Source of the DNA: Phallus indusiatus
Taxonomy: Eukaryota > Basidiomycota > Agaricomycetes > Phallales > Phallaceae
Direction of reading: 5' to 3'
NCBI GenBank assembly: GCA_027605045.1
Contig: JAQFWX010000071.1
Coordinates: 1 to 64,000, forward strand
Length of the DNA stretch: 64,000 bases
Shown: one piece after another, positions 11,379-22,082 of the stretch
Layout: every line of letters starts with the position of its first letter
How positions within the stretch are numbered: the stretch's first letter is position 1
Translations under genes and position numbers: made by a program
Notes under the pieces: generated by a model
Told to the model about the DNA's origin: nothing
Database searches by the model: none
The model's input: only the letters and a program-made list of their open reading frames with translations

Positions 11379-13108
11379 TCACTGTTCATCAACTCCCTGC
11401 TCCTCCTCTGACTCCCCTTTTTGGCTTACCTCTCTATCAAAGTCTTGGCCCATAGTATGCCATAATCGCATCTCATAATTGTGGTCAACAAGCTCGAATC
11501 TTTTCTCCAAGGCCCGGTCGGCGGCAAGTTCCTTGGACCGGTCTCCTTGGTAGGCATCCTCGACAAGGATATTTCCATCGTTCATGGACAAGAGTGTAGT
11601 TGGGACAAGGTGTGCTTCGCGCGAGTCGGCTAAAAGGGAGAAACTAGTTGCTGCTGTCACTTTCGATGGAATTCTTGTTCGCCCTACTGGCTCGCTCTGT
11701 TTTTTTACACTAAGGGCGATATCGTCATCATGTCCGAATTTTAACGCCGCGTATAATCGGTCCATAATATCCTTCTTGTCTATAATTTGCCCAAGCGATG
11801 AAAGTGAAGCCAAAACATTTTCTTTTTTTATCTAAGTCAGCCAATTAGATGGGTACCACTTAGGCCTTGTGGACATACAACACACCTCATCGATATCTAC
11901 ATTACCTTCGATAATACGCCTCTGCCTGAGATCGGCTCTTCTAAGAGCGATTGTCTTGCCAATTACTAAAGTGAGAAAGTAGGTTAGGGCGGATCGTAAA
12001 TAACATAGGGTTTCATATGCCATGAATGTTTCGTCCGATGATCCGCTCGAATCAAATACCCATCTAAAAAAGAGTGAAAAAGATTGTGGAGAAACTTGGC
12101 AAAATAAGTTGCACACCTGGATAACGTCACAAACTTCCTTAGATGGAAGATATCCAATCCGTCCGCTAACAGCAGAGGCTTGGTTATGTCATGCTGCCCG
12201 AGAACAATCCGTTTATGGTTCGCTTGTTCTTCGTCTGTCGCTTGAACGGCATCAACGTCCTGCCTACTTGAACGTTTCTTAGCAAGTGGACCACCAGTGC
12301 TAGTTTTTCGTCCACGCTTTAACTTTCCAAGGGACACTGAAGCTTTAGAAGGAGAAATACCACTTTCTAAACATCGCTTTCGACGAGTCCATAGCCGTTT
12401 TTGTAAACGCCGACGAGAAGCTGGAGACAAATGAGATACCTCTGTATCGGAAACGTTTGCGACAGACGTGGACCCATCTTGCGGGAGATAGTCGGGTGAA
12501 GAGGCATTTCTTTCCGATTTTGATATGCTCTGCTGGACATCGTCATCGTCAGAGTCGTGCAAGAGCGAATCCATATATCCTAAGGTACGCCGATTTAATT
12601 TCGAAAGAAACTTCAGTCTGAGCGAAATACGTTTCAGCATCTTCTTTTGGTGCTTCGAATCTTCAGGAGACACCTTTGAGAATGATTCCTTCAGGACATG
12701 TGAAGAACCATGACAAGCTTGTAAATTGTTATGGCGAGACCATCGTGCTTCATTAGAGATCACTTCATTGGCGAGCATTTCTTCGAAGGCAATCCATTTA
12801 TCAGACATTTCTCGTGCAGATGGCGGTAAACTGTCCGACGTGATGAGAGGCGGGTGTGCGGAGGAGCTTTCGGCCAGTAATTGAATGTAAGCCCATATGT
12901 CCGATATAGACTTTGTAAAACCGAGGTCTTCAGCGATTAGATCTGGTCTCCATCTTGAATGTCTAGCAATACTTCGAAAGAAAAGATCCTTCTCAGCTGA
13001 GGTCCAATACGCGCCGGGCTCAACAAACGAAGGCGGGAATAAGATACTGTCTCCATTCGTTGCGTCTTTGAGTTGCTTCAGATGTTTTTCAAGCACTTCT
13101 GGTTGCAT
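11379..13108 (-). CDS. SANT/Myb-like domain protein, possible RNA polymerase I factor Rrn5
   Basis: Three exons (13108-12117, 12045-11886, 11831-11379) join in phase to give 534 residues. A SANT-like domain lies at about residues 32-78 (YWTSAEKDLFFRSIARHS and DIWAYIQLLAE). Basic, Ser-rich stretches at 160-300 contain likely nuclear localisation signals (RRRLQKRLWTRRKR). A helical segment encoded by exon 2 (TFMAYETLCYLRSALTYFL) resembles a histone-fold helix. This layout resembles Rrn5, the SANT-containing subunit of the upstream activating factor that recruits RNA polymerase I to rDNA. The assignment is by domain resemblance only; another SANT-type transcription protein is possible. The gene converges on COG3. 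Confidence 0.55.
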
Positions 13109-14240
13109 ACTCCCCTGCTGGTAAGTAGACTAGGGTTCTAAGCAAGCTCAGACACACGTCCAGTGCGATAGCACAATGCCGCACGCGGCACAGGCTAGCC
13201 ACGAAGCGCCGTCACGGCTCCATCATCGGCAGAATTTCTTGGTCTTTACCAATGCCCTCCAATGCTCTACTCCGGCGGCGCATGAGCGCCTGTTGTACTA
13301 CCGATACTAACCTATACCAACACAAACTTCCACATCTTAGACAGATGGATGTTTTAGAACGTGCCTTTACGACTGAGTCAAACGCAGTAGAAACAGCTGG
13401 GTCGAGGCAAAAGGCGGCCGCACTTCCTCGCCCGTCCTGTAGCGTCCAAACCCATCCTAGTCAACTTTATTTCACTTCTTAACTCAGTTGACAACCCCAA
13501 CTCAACTTTCAACTCAACTCTCAATCTGATCCTCTATGAGGATTTAGAGACGGTACCCTAGTGGCGGTAGCCTGGTGGCAGTCGCCTAGGAGCAACGACT
13601 TAACAGCGGTAGCCTAGTGGCAGGAACGGTTGTGAATTCCTGTCCACATTGCCTAACTCAACGGGAGTATATACCAACTTTGTAAAAGTTAACTCGTGCA
13701 TCCTTATAACTCAACGGCCAGTTGCACAAATGGGACAGGAGATTGACTGTGATCACGGTCGTGGTCGTGAGTAAGCGGTCACCGGCACCTCCCACCGCGC
13801 ACCGAGTCGGCTCCTGCTCCTTCCGCAGGGCCTTCCCCTGAGCAGCGACGGAATGTCTGACGAGGCTGGGGGTCATATAAATGACCCTTCCGGTGCATAA
13901 GAGGAAAACGGAGATCCTGACGTCGACATTCAGCCATCCCAGTTCGGTATGATGTCCGAACAAAGAGATTTCTATGATGATATTGCAAAATGTGAGTATT
14001 GGAATCGCCTCTTGTTGTAGCTTTGCGGATGGTTTGGGGGACCCGGAAAAAAGTCGTTGCAATAGTGCAGAACGCCAGAGCTCAGTACAAGATCGATTAT
14101 TTTACAATACTTTTGAAGTTTTCGTGACTTCACGAAACGCGTCTGCGACTGTTGAGAGTAGTGGAATAACAGCTCGAACACCCAGCTGACTCAGCGGCTG
14201 TTCGGCAGACAAACTCAGAGGCGCCCATTCCGCCAGCCTG
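13109..14240. other. Gene-poor region with short degenerate repeats
   Basis: No convincing gene is seen. At 13480-13530 there is a run of AACTCAACT-like units. At 13550-13625 a motif close to GGTAGCCTAGTGGCA recurs about four times with variation. Open frames on the minus strand at 13658-14062 show no domain or plausible splice pattern and are probably chance. Confidence 0.4.
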
Positions 14241-14397
14241 GCGATGGAAGAAATATGTGCGAAATATTAATTATTTGCACAATTTGAATATGAAATGAAT
14301 TAGAGAAAATTTAATCACTTCTAATCCCCCTTACTCCCAAGCTCTATTTGAGGATTAACAGCATATGAATGTCACGGATGGGTATAGAGCATGTGTG

Positions 14398-14468
14398 CCG
14401 TATGGCCTAGCGGTCTAGGCGCCTTTGAGAGGGAGGAGGCCCTTGGGTTCGAACCCCGGTGGATGTTT
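14398..14468 (+). other. tRNA-like element (degenerate)
   Basis: A good A box (TGGCCTAGCGG) and B box (GGTTCGAACCC) lie at tRNA-like spacing. The D arm (GCCT/AGGC) and T arm can pair. The acceptor halves do not pair and no clean five-base anticodon stem forms. This is a decayed tRNA or the head of a tRNA-derived SINE, not a convincing functional tRNA. Confidence 0.4.
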
Positions 14469-14608
14469 ATTTTTGCTTTTACTGCACAAAGCCATGCTTC
14501 TGATTTTTTAATATATAATCCAATGCCAAGAGACCCACAAGTGGAAAATACAATACCTTGAACAATAATAAGCGCTCTTTTGAGGTCTTTATACCTGAAA
14601 AAAAAACA

Positions 14609-14692
14609 GGCCTTGAGGAGAATTGAACCCCTGGGTCACAAAAAGATGAGCCTAACATGTGACACATATACCACTGAGGTATGAACGCACTA
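14609..14692 (-). other. tRNA-like element (degenerate), possibly tRNA-Asn derived
   Basis: On the minus strand a D-loop-like CTCAGTGGTA and a T arm AGGGG/CTCCT around TTCAATT are present. A GTCAC/GTGAC stem encloses a 19-base loop containing GTT after a U, as an intron-containing tRNA-Asn would. The acceptor arm does not pair, so this is probably a pseudogene or SINE fragment. Confidence 0.35.
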
Positions 14693-14709
14693 GAAGATTG
14701 AGTTTGATT

Positions 14710-15235
14710 TTTCGAATGTATAGACATACTGCATAAGAATTATAGTCTTAAATAAAAAATTCATAGCTTTATTCTCATAAAATGATCTCATACCTTATTA
14801 TTTGAATTATTATCATTATAATTATAAATAAAATAATAATGAAATATACTGTGACATAACGGTAACAGCGGCAAACTGTTGCCGAGTTGCCGCTGTTATA
14901 GCCAGGTTCCTGGTATGGTTACTGCTGACCAAGCTGGGTGTTCGAGCTTGGTAGCCGAGAGTAGTAAGGTTACGTAATGTTAGCGCCCGTAAGCATTTGC
15001 TTAGGGTAATAAGTTTCCCCTTTATATCGAGAACCAAAGTTCTTCAGTATATATAATGTTCTCATCGATTCTGAGACTCCTCAGCTGTTTCTTTCACGCT
15101 GAGGGGTAAGTACCATTTAATTAATAGTCCGTTCACTCCAATTAATTCATTTCTTGTAGAGTTTTATAATAGGTTTGTTATTAAATAAATTAGCTGTTTC
15201 TTTCACGCTGAGGAAGTTTTATAATAGTCTATCTA
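14710..15235. repeat. AT-rich region with inverted and direct short repeats
   Basis: A 12-base inverted repeat (TAACAGCGGCAA and TTGCCGCTGTTA) spans about 14863-14902. A 22-base direct repeat beginning AGCTGTTTCTTTCACGC occurs at about 15083 and 15191. Each copy is near an AGTTTTATAATAG-like string. These look like remnants of a mobile element. No coding signal is evident. Confidence 0.4.
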
Positions 15236-16640
15236 ATGTCCGCAAATCAACCACAGCGACTCGGCGTCTTTGAAGCGACATCGTTGCTGAAGTAAGTCTA
15301 GCACTACTTTCTACCTTTCTCAAGCTAATTTGGAATTCGTTTTTTTCAACTTAAATAGATAATTCTAACTTTGATTTTCCATAGTTTTGAATCTTGTGTG
15401 GATTGACAAACCCCGGGAAGACTACCGGTCAAAAAAAAAACTCCAGCAGGATGTAATCATTGAGGTTGCTAAAGAGAAAATGATGGATCGAATCATCATC
15501 AGGCATGGATATTACTTTTTCTGGGATTTCAAGATCTGAATTTCCTTTAGAAAAGGAATACACGACACAACAACACATAGGGCACTGTCGGCATGTCTCA
15601 TCCATTCCGCATATCACCGCTGATATCTACAACTGTATGCCTTGTGTTTCTGGGATCTCAAGCTCTCAAGATCCAATGACTGACACTTTTCTTATTTAAA
15701 AGTGGTCACGAAGGTGGGAAAATCCGTCCATTAAAACTTTCGGGAGGATGGGAAGACACCGATAAAGGATTCCAACAACCCAGAGTGTTGGGATGCAAGT
15801 TTTGATGGTTTTCTGACGGATCCCGAGAAAGAAGAAAAGGAAAATCTCGAAGACTGGGAAAGAAAAAAGCCAGGGCCGAGGAATATGGCACTGTCCTTGT
15901 GCAATATAAACGGCTTTCAAGTTTATTGAAGGTCCAAACGTCACAGGCCGCAGTAAGTCTCGGTCAATTCTTTCTTTGCCTCTGATATCTTTGATTGAAA
16001 GAATGCGCAGGTCAGTTCTTCTCACCCCTCGTCATCCACTTCCGCTCAACAAAGTGCTTTCTCTCACCCGTCGTCTTCCACATCTGCTCACCAGCAGTTT
16101 ATTCTCAACCCTTGTTGTCTACTTCTGCCCAACAACAAGCTGCTTCTTCTCCAAAAAAGAAGTACAGGAAAAGAGGGAGAAGAGCTGCGGTACGAACTTT
16201 TCTTTTCACCCCGCACCCGCTACTGTCTTGCTTATTCACTGCTTTTCATTAGGCAAAACCCTTTTCCACCAACATCGCCGATGAAGAACAGAGACACAAG
16301 AAGAAGAAAAAAATTGGATCCGTGTCCAGAGATACTCAAATCTGGATCGGTACTGTAAGGTTACCGAAGCTTAAGACAATGTATGCGCGTAGATAGTTTA
16401 ATAAATAGATTTATCGGTCTAAGCAGCGAACGAGTCGCGAAATAAGCCTAAGCGGAAGCCAGTAAACTCTTGATTCGAAGTCTTGTTGCTGAAGCCGAGA
16501 CGACCGAGAACACGAGATTAAATTCAGTAAATACCAAGTAGTCAAATCGTTAGACGATTTGACGGAAGGTTTAGAATTGAGGCTCGGTTCACATAAAAGC
16601 AAGAAATTTGAAGTCAAAGTACTGTATTAAAATCTATCTA
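15236..16640. other. No confident gene; Ser/Thr/Gln-rich coding-like patch
   Basis: Short open frames exist on both strands but do not join into a credible gene. The most coding-like patch is 16019-16350 on the plus strand. It contains repeated His-Pro-Ser-Ser-Ser-Thr-Ser-Ala-Gln-Gln codons, a Lys/Arg-rich run, and a possible intron at 16191-16253. It may be the tail of a decayed or lineage-specific gene. Confidence 0.3.
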
Positions 16641-16744
16641 CTTACAAAGGCGTCCCGCGTCATTCATGGCAGACGGTAGGTTTACATTCTAGTTAATCTA
16701 TGCTACCGGTGGTCCACAAGCGATCACAAAGACTTTTTTGTTGA

Positions 16745-17225
16745 GCACTGTTAAAAATGTTGCTCAAATTCCGTCACATGCGCTTATTACTCCACTTCTT
16801 GACAACCTATTCCCTCGTGCTCGGTGAGCCATTAATATTTCCCATGTAGCACTCTCTTATAATTATTCAGGCACTTATTCATTCACTGATGTATGTTGGC
16901 GGAACTGTTGTCACCAAGTCGCCGTTAGGAGTCGAATCAGTCTTTTATTAATAGGCATTGGCATATAACAGTCATGTATCGCTATGCACAACTTTGTGAT
17001 TTCTATGCTCACAAGTTCTCGTTGAGTACCTATCTCTCGTTCTGCTCCAATATAATTAATGTGAAAAGTCTTTCTGAATCTAAATTATGTAACCTGTAAT
17101 TTGGTTCATCTGTACTATCCAAATGCCTTTCTCATCTGTTCTTCGATTAGCGTTTGTCTCTGGAACATTTCTTGTCGTCGCTTTTGGCGTGTATCATCAA
17201 GCTATCTTAGTAAAGTTCGGGGTCA
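16745..17225 (+). pseudogene. Truncated inverted copy of the antizyme 3' end and paraoxonase 5' end
   Basis: This plus-strand segment matches, in the same order, pieces of the minus-strand antizyme and paraoxonase genes at 21.8-22.7 kb. It contains part of antizyme exon 3 (around TCACATGCGCTTATTACTCC), then a jump to the exon 4 splice donor (CGGTGAGCC). The last intron, exon 5 (CTGATGTATGTTGGCGGAAC) and the stop context follow. The intergenic spacer and first ~30 codons of the esterase (SSVLRLAF.SGTFLVVAFGV) come last. Exon 5 has lost its frame and large parts are deleted, so it cannot make either protein. Introns and spacer are retained, so it arose by DNA duplication, not retroposition. Confidence 0.85.
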
Positions 17226-17315
17226 GCTGGTGCAAATTAAACCATTGATATATTGGGATTCCATTCATCTTAGAATTAGATGACAGTTTTTCTACCAAAG
17301 TATGATGTTCGAAGC

Positions 17316-18958
17316 TCAATAGATTAGAGACGACATGTCCGCTCGCACTAGAGATTTTGTGTATGAGACTGGGAAGACAATATTGTCTACGATTACAAGC
17401 GTACCTCGGTTATAATCAAGGATGGACTCCACACGTCCAACAGCGGCAATGGCAATCTGAGGCGAAAACCGTTATTACGAGTATTAAATTATCACAAATA
17501 ACTTACATCGTGGTCCCAGAGATATTTCTGGGCTACCCTTTGAATTTCAGCGGGAGTAATAACATCAATGGCCCTCTCGATTTGCTGAGGAGTGGCTCGT
17601 TGACCGGTTGTTACCAACTGGCGACCAATGTCTTCAGCAATGGCGGTCGTACCATCCAAACCAAGTAATAAGCTAGCCTTGAGTTGACTCTTGGCACGTT
17701 CAACTTCATTTTCTTGGGGACCCATACTCATACGAGCCCATTCCTTCAACGTAAAATGTATCATATCGTCGATATTCATTATGTTTTCCGTAACCAAGTA
17801 GATCCCCCACAAACCGGTATCTGAGTACGAAGTCGAGAAAGACATGAAACTGTTTGCGAGGTTGTTCGATGAGATGATATGACTCAGCCGGGAAGAAAGA
17901 TTGGGAGATGCGCCTAAAGAACGATCCCAGTTACCAAATATCGATTGTAAAACAAGCATGGGAAAGTAGTCGGGAGAACTCCAGCCTACACCTTCTACAG
18001 CAATGGCGATATTTGCTGTCGACATTGTATCGTCCCGAATACGGACTTCAGAGCCCGTAAATCGGGTTTTTGGATGCAATTGTCGGCCGAGAGGAATTGG
18101 ATTTTGAGAGACTGGTAGCGAAGAAAAGTGCTTCTTCGCCAGCTCAATTAAATCTGTGTGGACAACTCCTCCGGTGCCAACGAGAACCATGCGATCGGCT
18201 GTGTAATTCGTCTTGATATAAGAAGCTAAATCGTCCCTCTTGATAGACAGTATATTCTTTTTGGGTCCTAGAATAGTTCTCCCCAAAGGTTGACCTGTTC
18301 AGACGATGAATGGTCGCATGAGTATTCTAGAAAAGTGACACCGAGTATCCTTACCCTGGAAAGCAACTGCATGCAAGTGATCAAATACGACCTCCTCAAG
18401 TTGTTTGTCTACCTCGGCCTGTTCTCTTAGAATCACGTCACGTTCTCTTTCGATAGCGTTAGCATCTAGTTTTGAGCCTTGGAGGATATCGCTAATAATG
18501 TCCACGGCTTTGTCTACGTCTTGCCTAAAGCTTTTAGCGTAATAAACAGTTTGCTCCCGGGAGGTATAAGCGTTCAAGTGCGCCCCTAGATTCTCAACTT
18601 CGAGCTCAAGGTCTCTCTGTGAACGGCGGTTGGTTCCTTTGAAAGCCATGTGTTCCAGGAAATGTGCAGTTCCATTGGTAGAGTCAGTTTCGGCGCGAGA
18701 TCCCGCGTCAATCCATATACCAACTGTGGCCGTTTGAGCATGTGGATGCGCTTCCGTGGCAATGGTCAATCCATTGTCCAAGGTGGAAATTTCGGTGTAA
18801 GGGGAGAGATTAACGGAGGAGGCAAAAGAACGGATCGACCTCTGCTGTTAAGTTAGAAAAAGACAGAGGTATGTTCAGCATGTTTAAGAGGTACTTACGG
18901 GGCGGAACGAAAAACGAATCGGGCCTCGCAAGGTGGAGGAAAAACAACGAAAGGCCAT
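17316..18958 (-). CDS. MAS1: Mitochondrial processing peptidase beta subunit
   Basis: This is the catalytic subunit of the matrix peptidase that removes presequences from imported proteins. Five exons (18958-18899, 18844-18355, 18294-17507, 17456-17405, 17347-17316) close in phase to give 473 residues, the usual fungal length. The N-terminus is a basic, Ser-rich presequence ([19 protein letters not shown]). The zinc-binding HFLEHM motif (HxxEH) is followed about 70 residues on by the distal glutamate region ([16 protein letters not shown]). The C-terminus reads [14 protein letters not shown]. The final two exons are tiny. It is transcribed divergently from the gene at 19141 through a 182-base shared promoter. 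A fragment of its 5' region recurs at 48.9 kb. Confidence 0.95.
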
Positions 18959-19140
18959 AAGAATGAAGCTATTCCGTCGTTGATGATGACAAATGCACAA
19001 AAGTTGATTAGTTATGTAATCGCTTATCTAATTCACGTGACATTCGCGTCTTGCCGTCTTGACTCTTCAATCGGAATCTTGACACTGCCAACTTACGCCG
19101 CCAATTCAATCACTCTGTCTTCCACCTCTACGGTTCAAGA
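18959..19140. promoter_or_regulatory. Bidirectional promoter between MPP-beta and the securin-like gene
   Basis: Only 182 bases separate the two divergent start codons, so the promoters must share this interval. I see no clear TATA box. Confidence 0.5.
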
Positions 19141-20345
19141 ATGTCTGTTTTAAATCAAGAGGATATCCGCCATCCTTTCAAAACTCCCGCTAGAAACGTG
19201 AAGCTACTCAAGTCCCGCGCATTCAACGACGAGAACAATGCGCGTTTTTATCCTGGAACCGTCAAAAAGTCTAGAACGAAACCAATAACTCAACGTAATT
19301 TTCTAGTGGGTAAATCAGGTAGCCGTAAGTATTGATCTTTTTTTTTCTATTCAGCGTCCTTGATAGTTTTTTATGGGTTATCAAGACTGGAGCGTCAGGC
19401 GACCAAATGAGTACAAGGGGGTAATCAGCGTGAATCCGCTGTCGGAAATAACGAACAAAACGCCTTATCCGAAAAGGACTAAAGAAAATACCCTTTCAGC
19501 AACACTTGACCTATTAGATACCAGTACGCGAAGCTCTGAAATAACACCCTCCTGCCGTCGCCTTAGCTCTACCAGGAAGACTGGTCGTCTGTTAAATTCT
19601 GCTTATAAAAACCTCAAAACTCCTATATCTGGCAACCCTTGGGATGTGAGCGATGGATCCATCGAGGTTATTCCTCCAGCTGTAGAACCGACACCCTTAG
19701 AGGATGATGATGATGTGGAATATTGTCCTCCCACTCCATTCGGTGCGTCTTTGTTTTCTTCCCCTTTTTATCCTCCCTCTCATAAAAAAAGTCAACGATC
19801 ATGGTTTGGACTTGGAATTTCCTGACTATACTCTGGCTCATCATTTATTGAGTGGGACTATCGCCGATGGAATACTCGAACCAATACATAAAATGGAATT
19901 GACTTTTGAGACGTATCAGCTAGAGCCTCTCCCATTAAGTTCGCGATTTATCATTTCCACGCCGTTATCATCCTAACAAATTTTAGTTGAGGAAAGCGAT
20001 CTTCTGTTACGCGAGTTTGAGATGGACAAGTCATCAAACCTTGCCGAGGATGGAAAACCGTCCGTAACCGTTAGTACCCAAACAAGAACTAAAATCAAAG
20101 CTGCGGCTCGTCATTCGCGTATACCTAGTCTATCGAAACGATACGTTTCACCTTCGATAGCTAAAAAGGACTCGTCGGATGTTCAACATGCTCGGACCTT
20201 GACAGTGCCCTTACGCTCAAAACCAAAAGTTACTCAGAGTACCACGACTAGTGCGCTTGTTCACAAGGCGGTTGCTTCAAATGACATTGTAGCTGAATTA
20301 CTCATCGATCCATTCGAAGCTGAAGACATATACTTCGACGTTTGA
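19141..20345 (+). CDS. Possible securin-like protein (KEN-box protein)
   Basis: Four exons (19141-19324, 19386-19742, 19792-19938, 19987-20345) close in phase to 348 residues. The first ~100 residues are basic with phosphosite-like KTPAR and NKTPYP motifs and a KEN box (RTKENTLS, about residue 97). KEN boxes mark substrates of the anaphase-promoting complex. An acidic patch leads into VEYCPPTPF and a DLEFPDYTLAHHLL segment, which resembles the acidic, separase-binding half of fungal securins. The C-terminus is basic with acidic last residues. Length and layout fit Pds1/Cut2, but securins diverge quickly and no diagnostic motif decides it. I saw no clear RxxLxxxxN destruction box. The splice acceptor at 19385 is AAG. 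Confidence 0.45.
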
Positions 20346-20377
20346 AAAAACTTTCTTGAAATATTAATGTATTAATT

Positions 20378-21915
20378 TTATGCCATCGGTATTTTGCAGA
20401 TGCTGAGGAACTGGCTTCGAGAGCCTACACGTCGTTTATTGAATGTAACAAGTAATTGAAGAAGGATGTAGTATTTACCTGTAGTATAAAGAAAACGTTT
20501 TCTAGGGTCATATGCCGCAGTTGTCGAAAGACTACTCGTTGAACCGTCATCTTGAAAAATCTGCGGGATAATTAAAACATAAGAGTTAGTAATAGGTATT
20601 GGGAATGAAATGATACCATTCGAAAGTTTACCTTGTCGACTCGAAATTTTTTGCCATAGAACTGATCATCTCCTGTGTTTCTTGTTATCCGAAAAACTGC
20701 GGACGCCGAAGAAATAGATGGATCATTTAATGTTTCACCAATTGCTTGAAGTCGCTTTGGGAAGGCTAGATAAGGTCGAGGTGAGAATAGGGAAAGAGAC
20801 CTAAATAGAGAAAGAAAGAATTCGACCTGCTACATGAACCACGTCGTCTTCGTCCAGAGATAATTTGTCCATTGGCATCTCTGGATTATTAGTAAAGCGA
20901 CGGCGAATACGAAATATAATGAAACGTCGGTGTTACCAGTGTATATGGTATCTACAACGTCCAAACTTTTGTCGTCGGCCTGCTCTAACAGGATAACTTC
21001 GCCGAAATCATTATTCGTGACATAAAATACTCCTTCGGGACCACGGAGAATCCCACTAGCTCCTGAGAGCCCGGTGGCAGCAAGTGTGCAATCCCCTTCG
21101 TATGTACAAAAACCAATACTTTTGGTTCTCAAGCGAAGGAATGGGTCAATCTTCCGCATCTTCAAAACCAGACTATAAGTTTGACAAGTCTAATAATGAA
21201 CTAAAATACCTACGATCCCAGTTTTTGAACGGGCATTATTTGTGAAATAAAAGCTTCCATCCCCGTTACCCGCGATATCACTGGGTGTGATAATGACTTT
21301 GGGATCACGAATCGTTTTGATATACTTCATTTCTGAACTTCCCTCCTGTGTTTTAAAAATCTCTATGACGCTATCTGCGCCTTCCTTCGCCGCAGCTCCA
21401 GTAGAGGGAGGCCTATGGTTGATTGCGAACAAGAAGAGTTCTGAAGGATTAGTTTCTGAGGGAATGATATCGAAGCCGTGAAGTGCTAATGGTTCAAGAG
21501 ACGGAAAATCGATCAATTGGAGTCGGATTACACGAGAGGTAGAAGGATTATAGAATGCGACATGGTCTACTAACGATCTTCCAGTGGCATTCAATCGGCC
21601 CGTAGCAGGTTCCCAAAACGTGCGTCGAATTGGGCTTGAGCATGATAAATAGATAAGGCCAGTGGTTTTAAGTCGTACTAATTCTATATACGTATGAGCT
21701 TGTGAGAATCACGCATTCGACTTTGACTTACTTTCACAAGCTTCCAGACCCGGAACTCGTTCGCAATGTTCGTTATTTAGTCCTTCAACAAGCAGCCGCC
21801 AATATCCTCCGTGCAGAAGAATTTTTTGTAAGATAGCTTGATAATACACGCCAAAAGCGACGACGAGAAATGTTCCAGAGATAAATGCCAATCGAAGAAC
21901 AGATGATAAAGGCAT
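20378..21915 (-). CDS. Paraoxonase/arylesterase-like membrane-anchored esterase
   Basis: The gene resembles serum paraoxonases, six-bladed calcium-dependent beta-propeller lactonases/arylesterases. The N-terminus is a hydrophobic signal-anchor at about residues 7-26 (LRLAFISGTFLVVAFGVYYQ). Family-like blocks are LALHGFDIIP, FLFAINHRPP, SVIEIFKTQ, IKTIRDP, PSDIAGNGDGSFYFTNN and GVFYVTNNDFGEVILLE. The Asn-Asp and Asn-Asn positions are where paraoxonases hold their calcium. About six exons lie at 21915-21735, 21680-21215, 21165-20935 and three smaller ones to 20378. The last exon (TGSRSQFL at its start) is inferred from frame. Its substrate is unknown. It lies 167 bases downstream of the antizyme stop and ends 32 bases from the convergent gene. 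Confidence 0.75.
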
Positions 21916-22082
21916 TTGGATAGTACAGATGTGAACCTTGAGATTACAGGTTACATAATTTTGACTCGGAACTTTTCACATAATTATATTGGAGCAGAAG
22001 GAGAAATAGGTACTCGATAATAAGAAGGTAAGCATAGAAGATTACAAAGTTGTGCATAGCGATACCAAACTAAACATGACTG

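Noticed and set aside
13658..14062. A 134-codon minus-strand frame
   Set aside because: Overlaps other random frames in the gene-poor repeat patch and shows no ordered-domain composition.
14398..14692. Two functional tRNA genes
   Set aside because: Neither acceptor stem pairs and one lacks an anticodon stem, so I list them only as tRNA-like elements.
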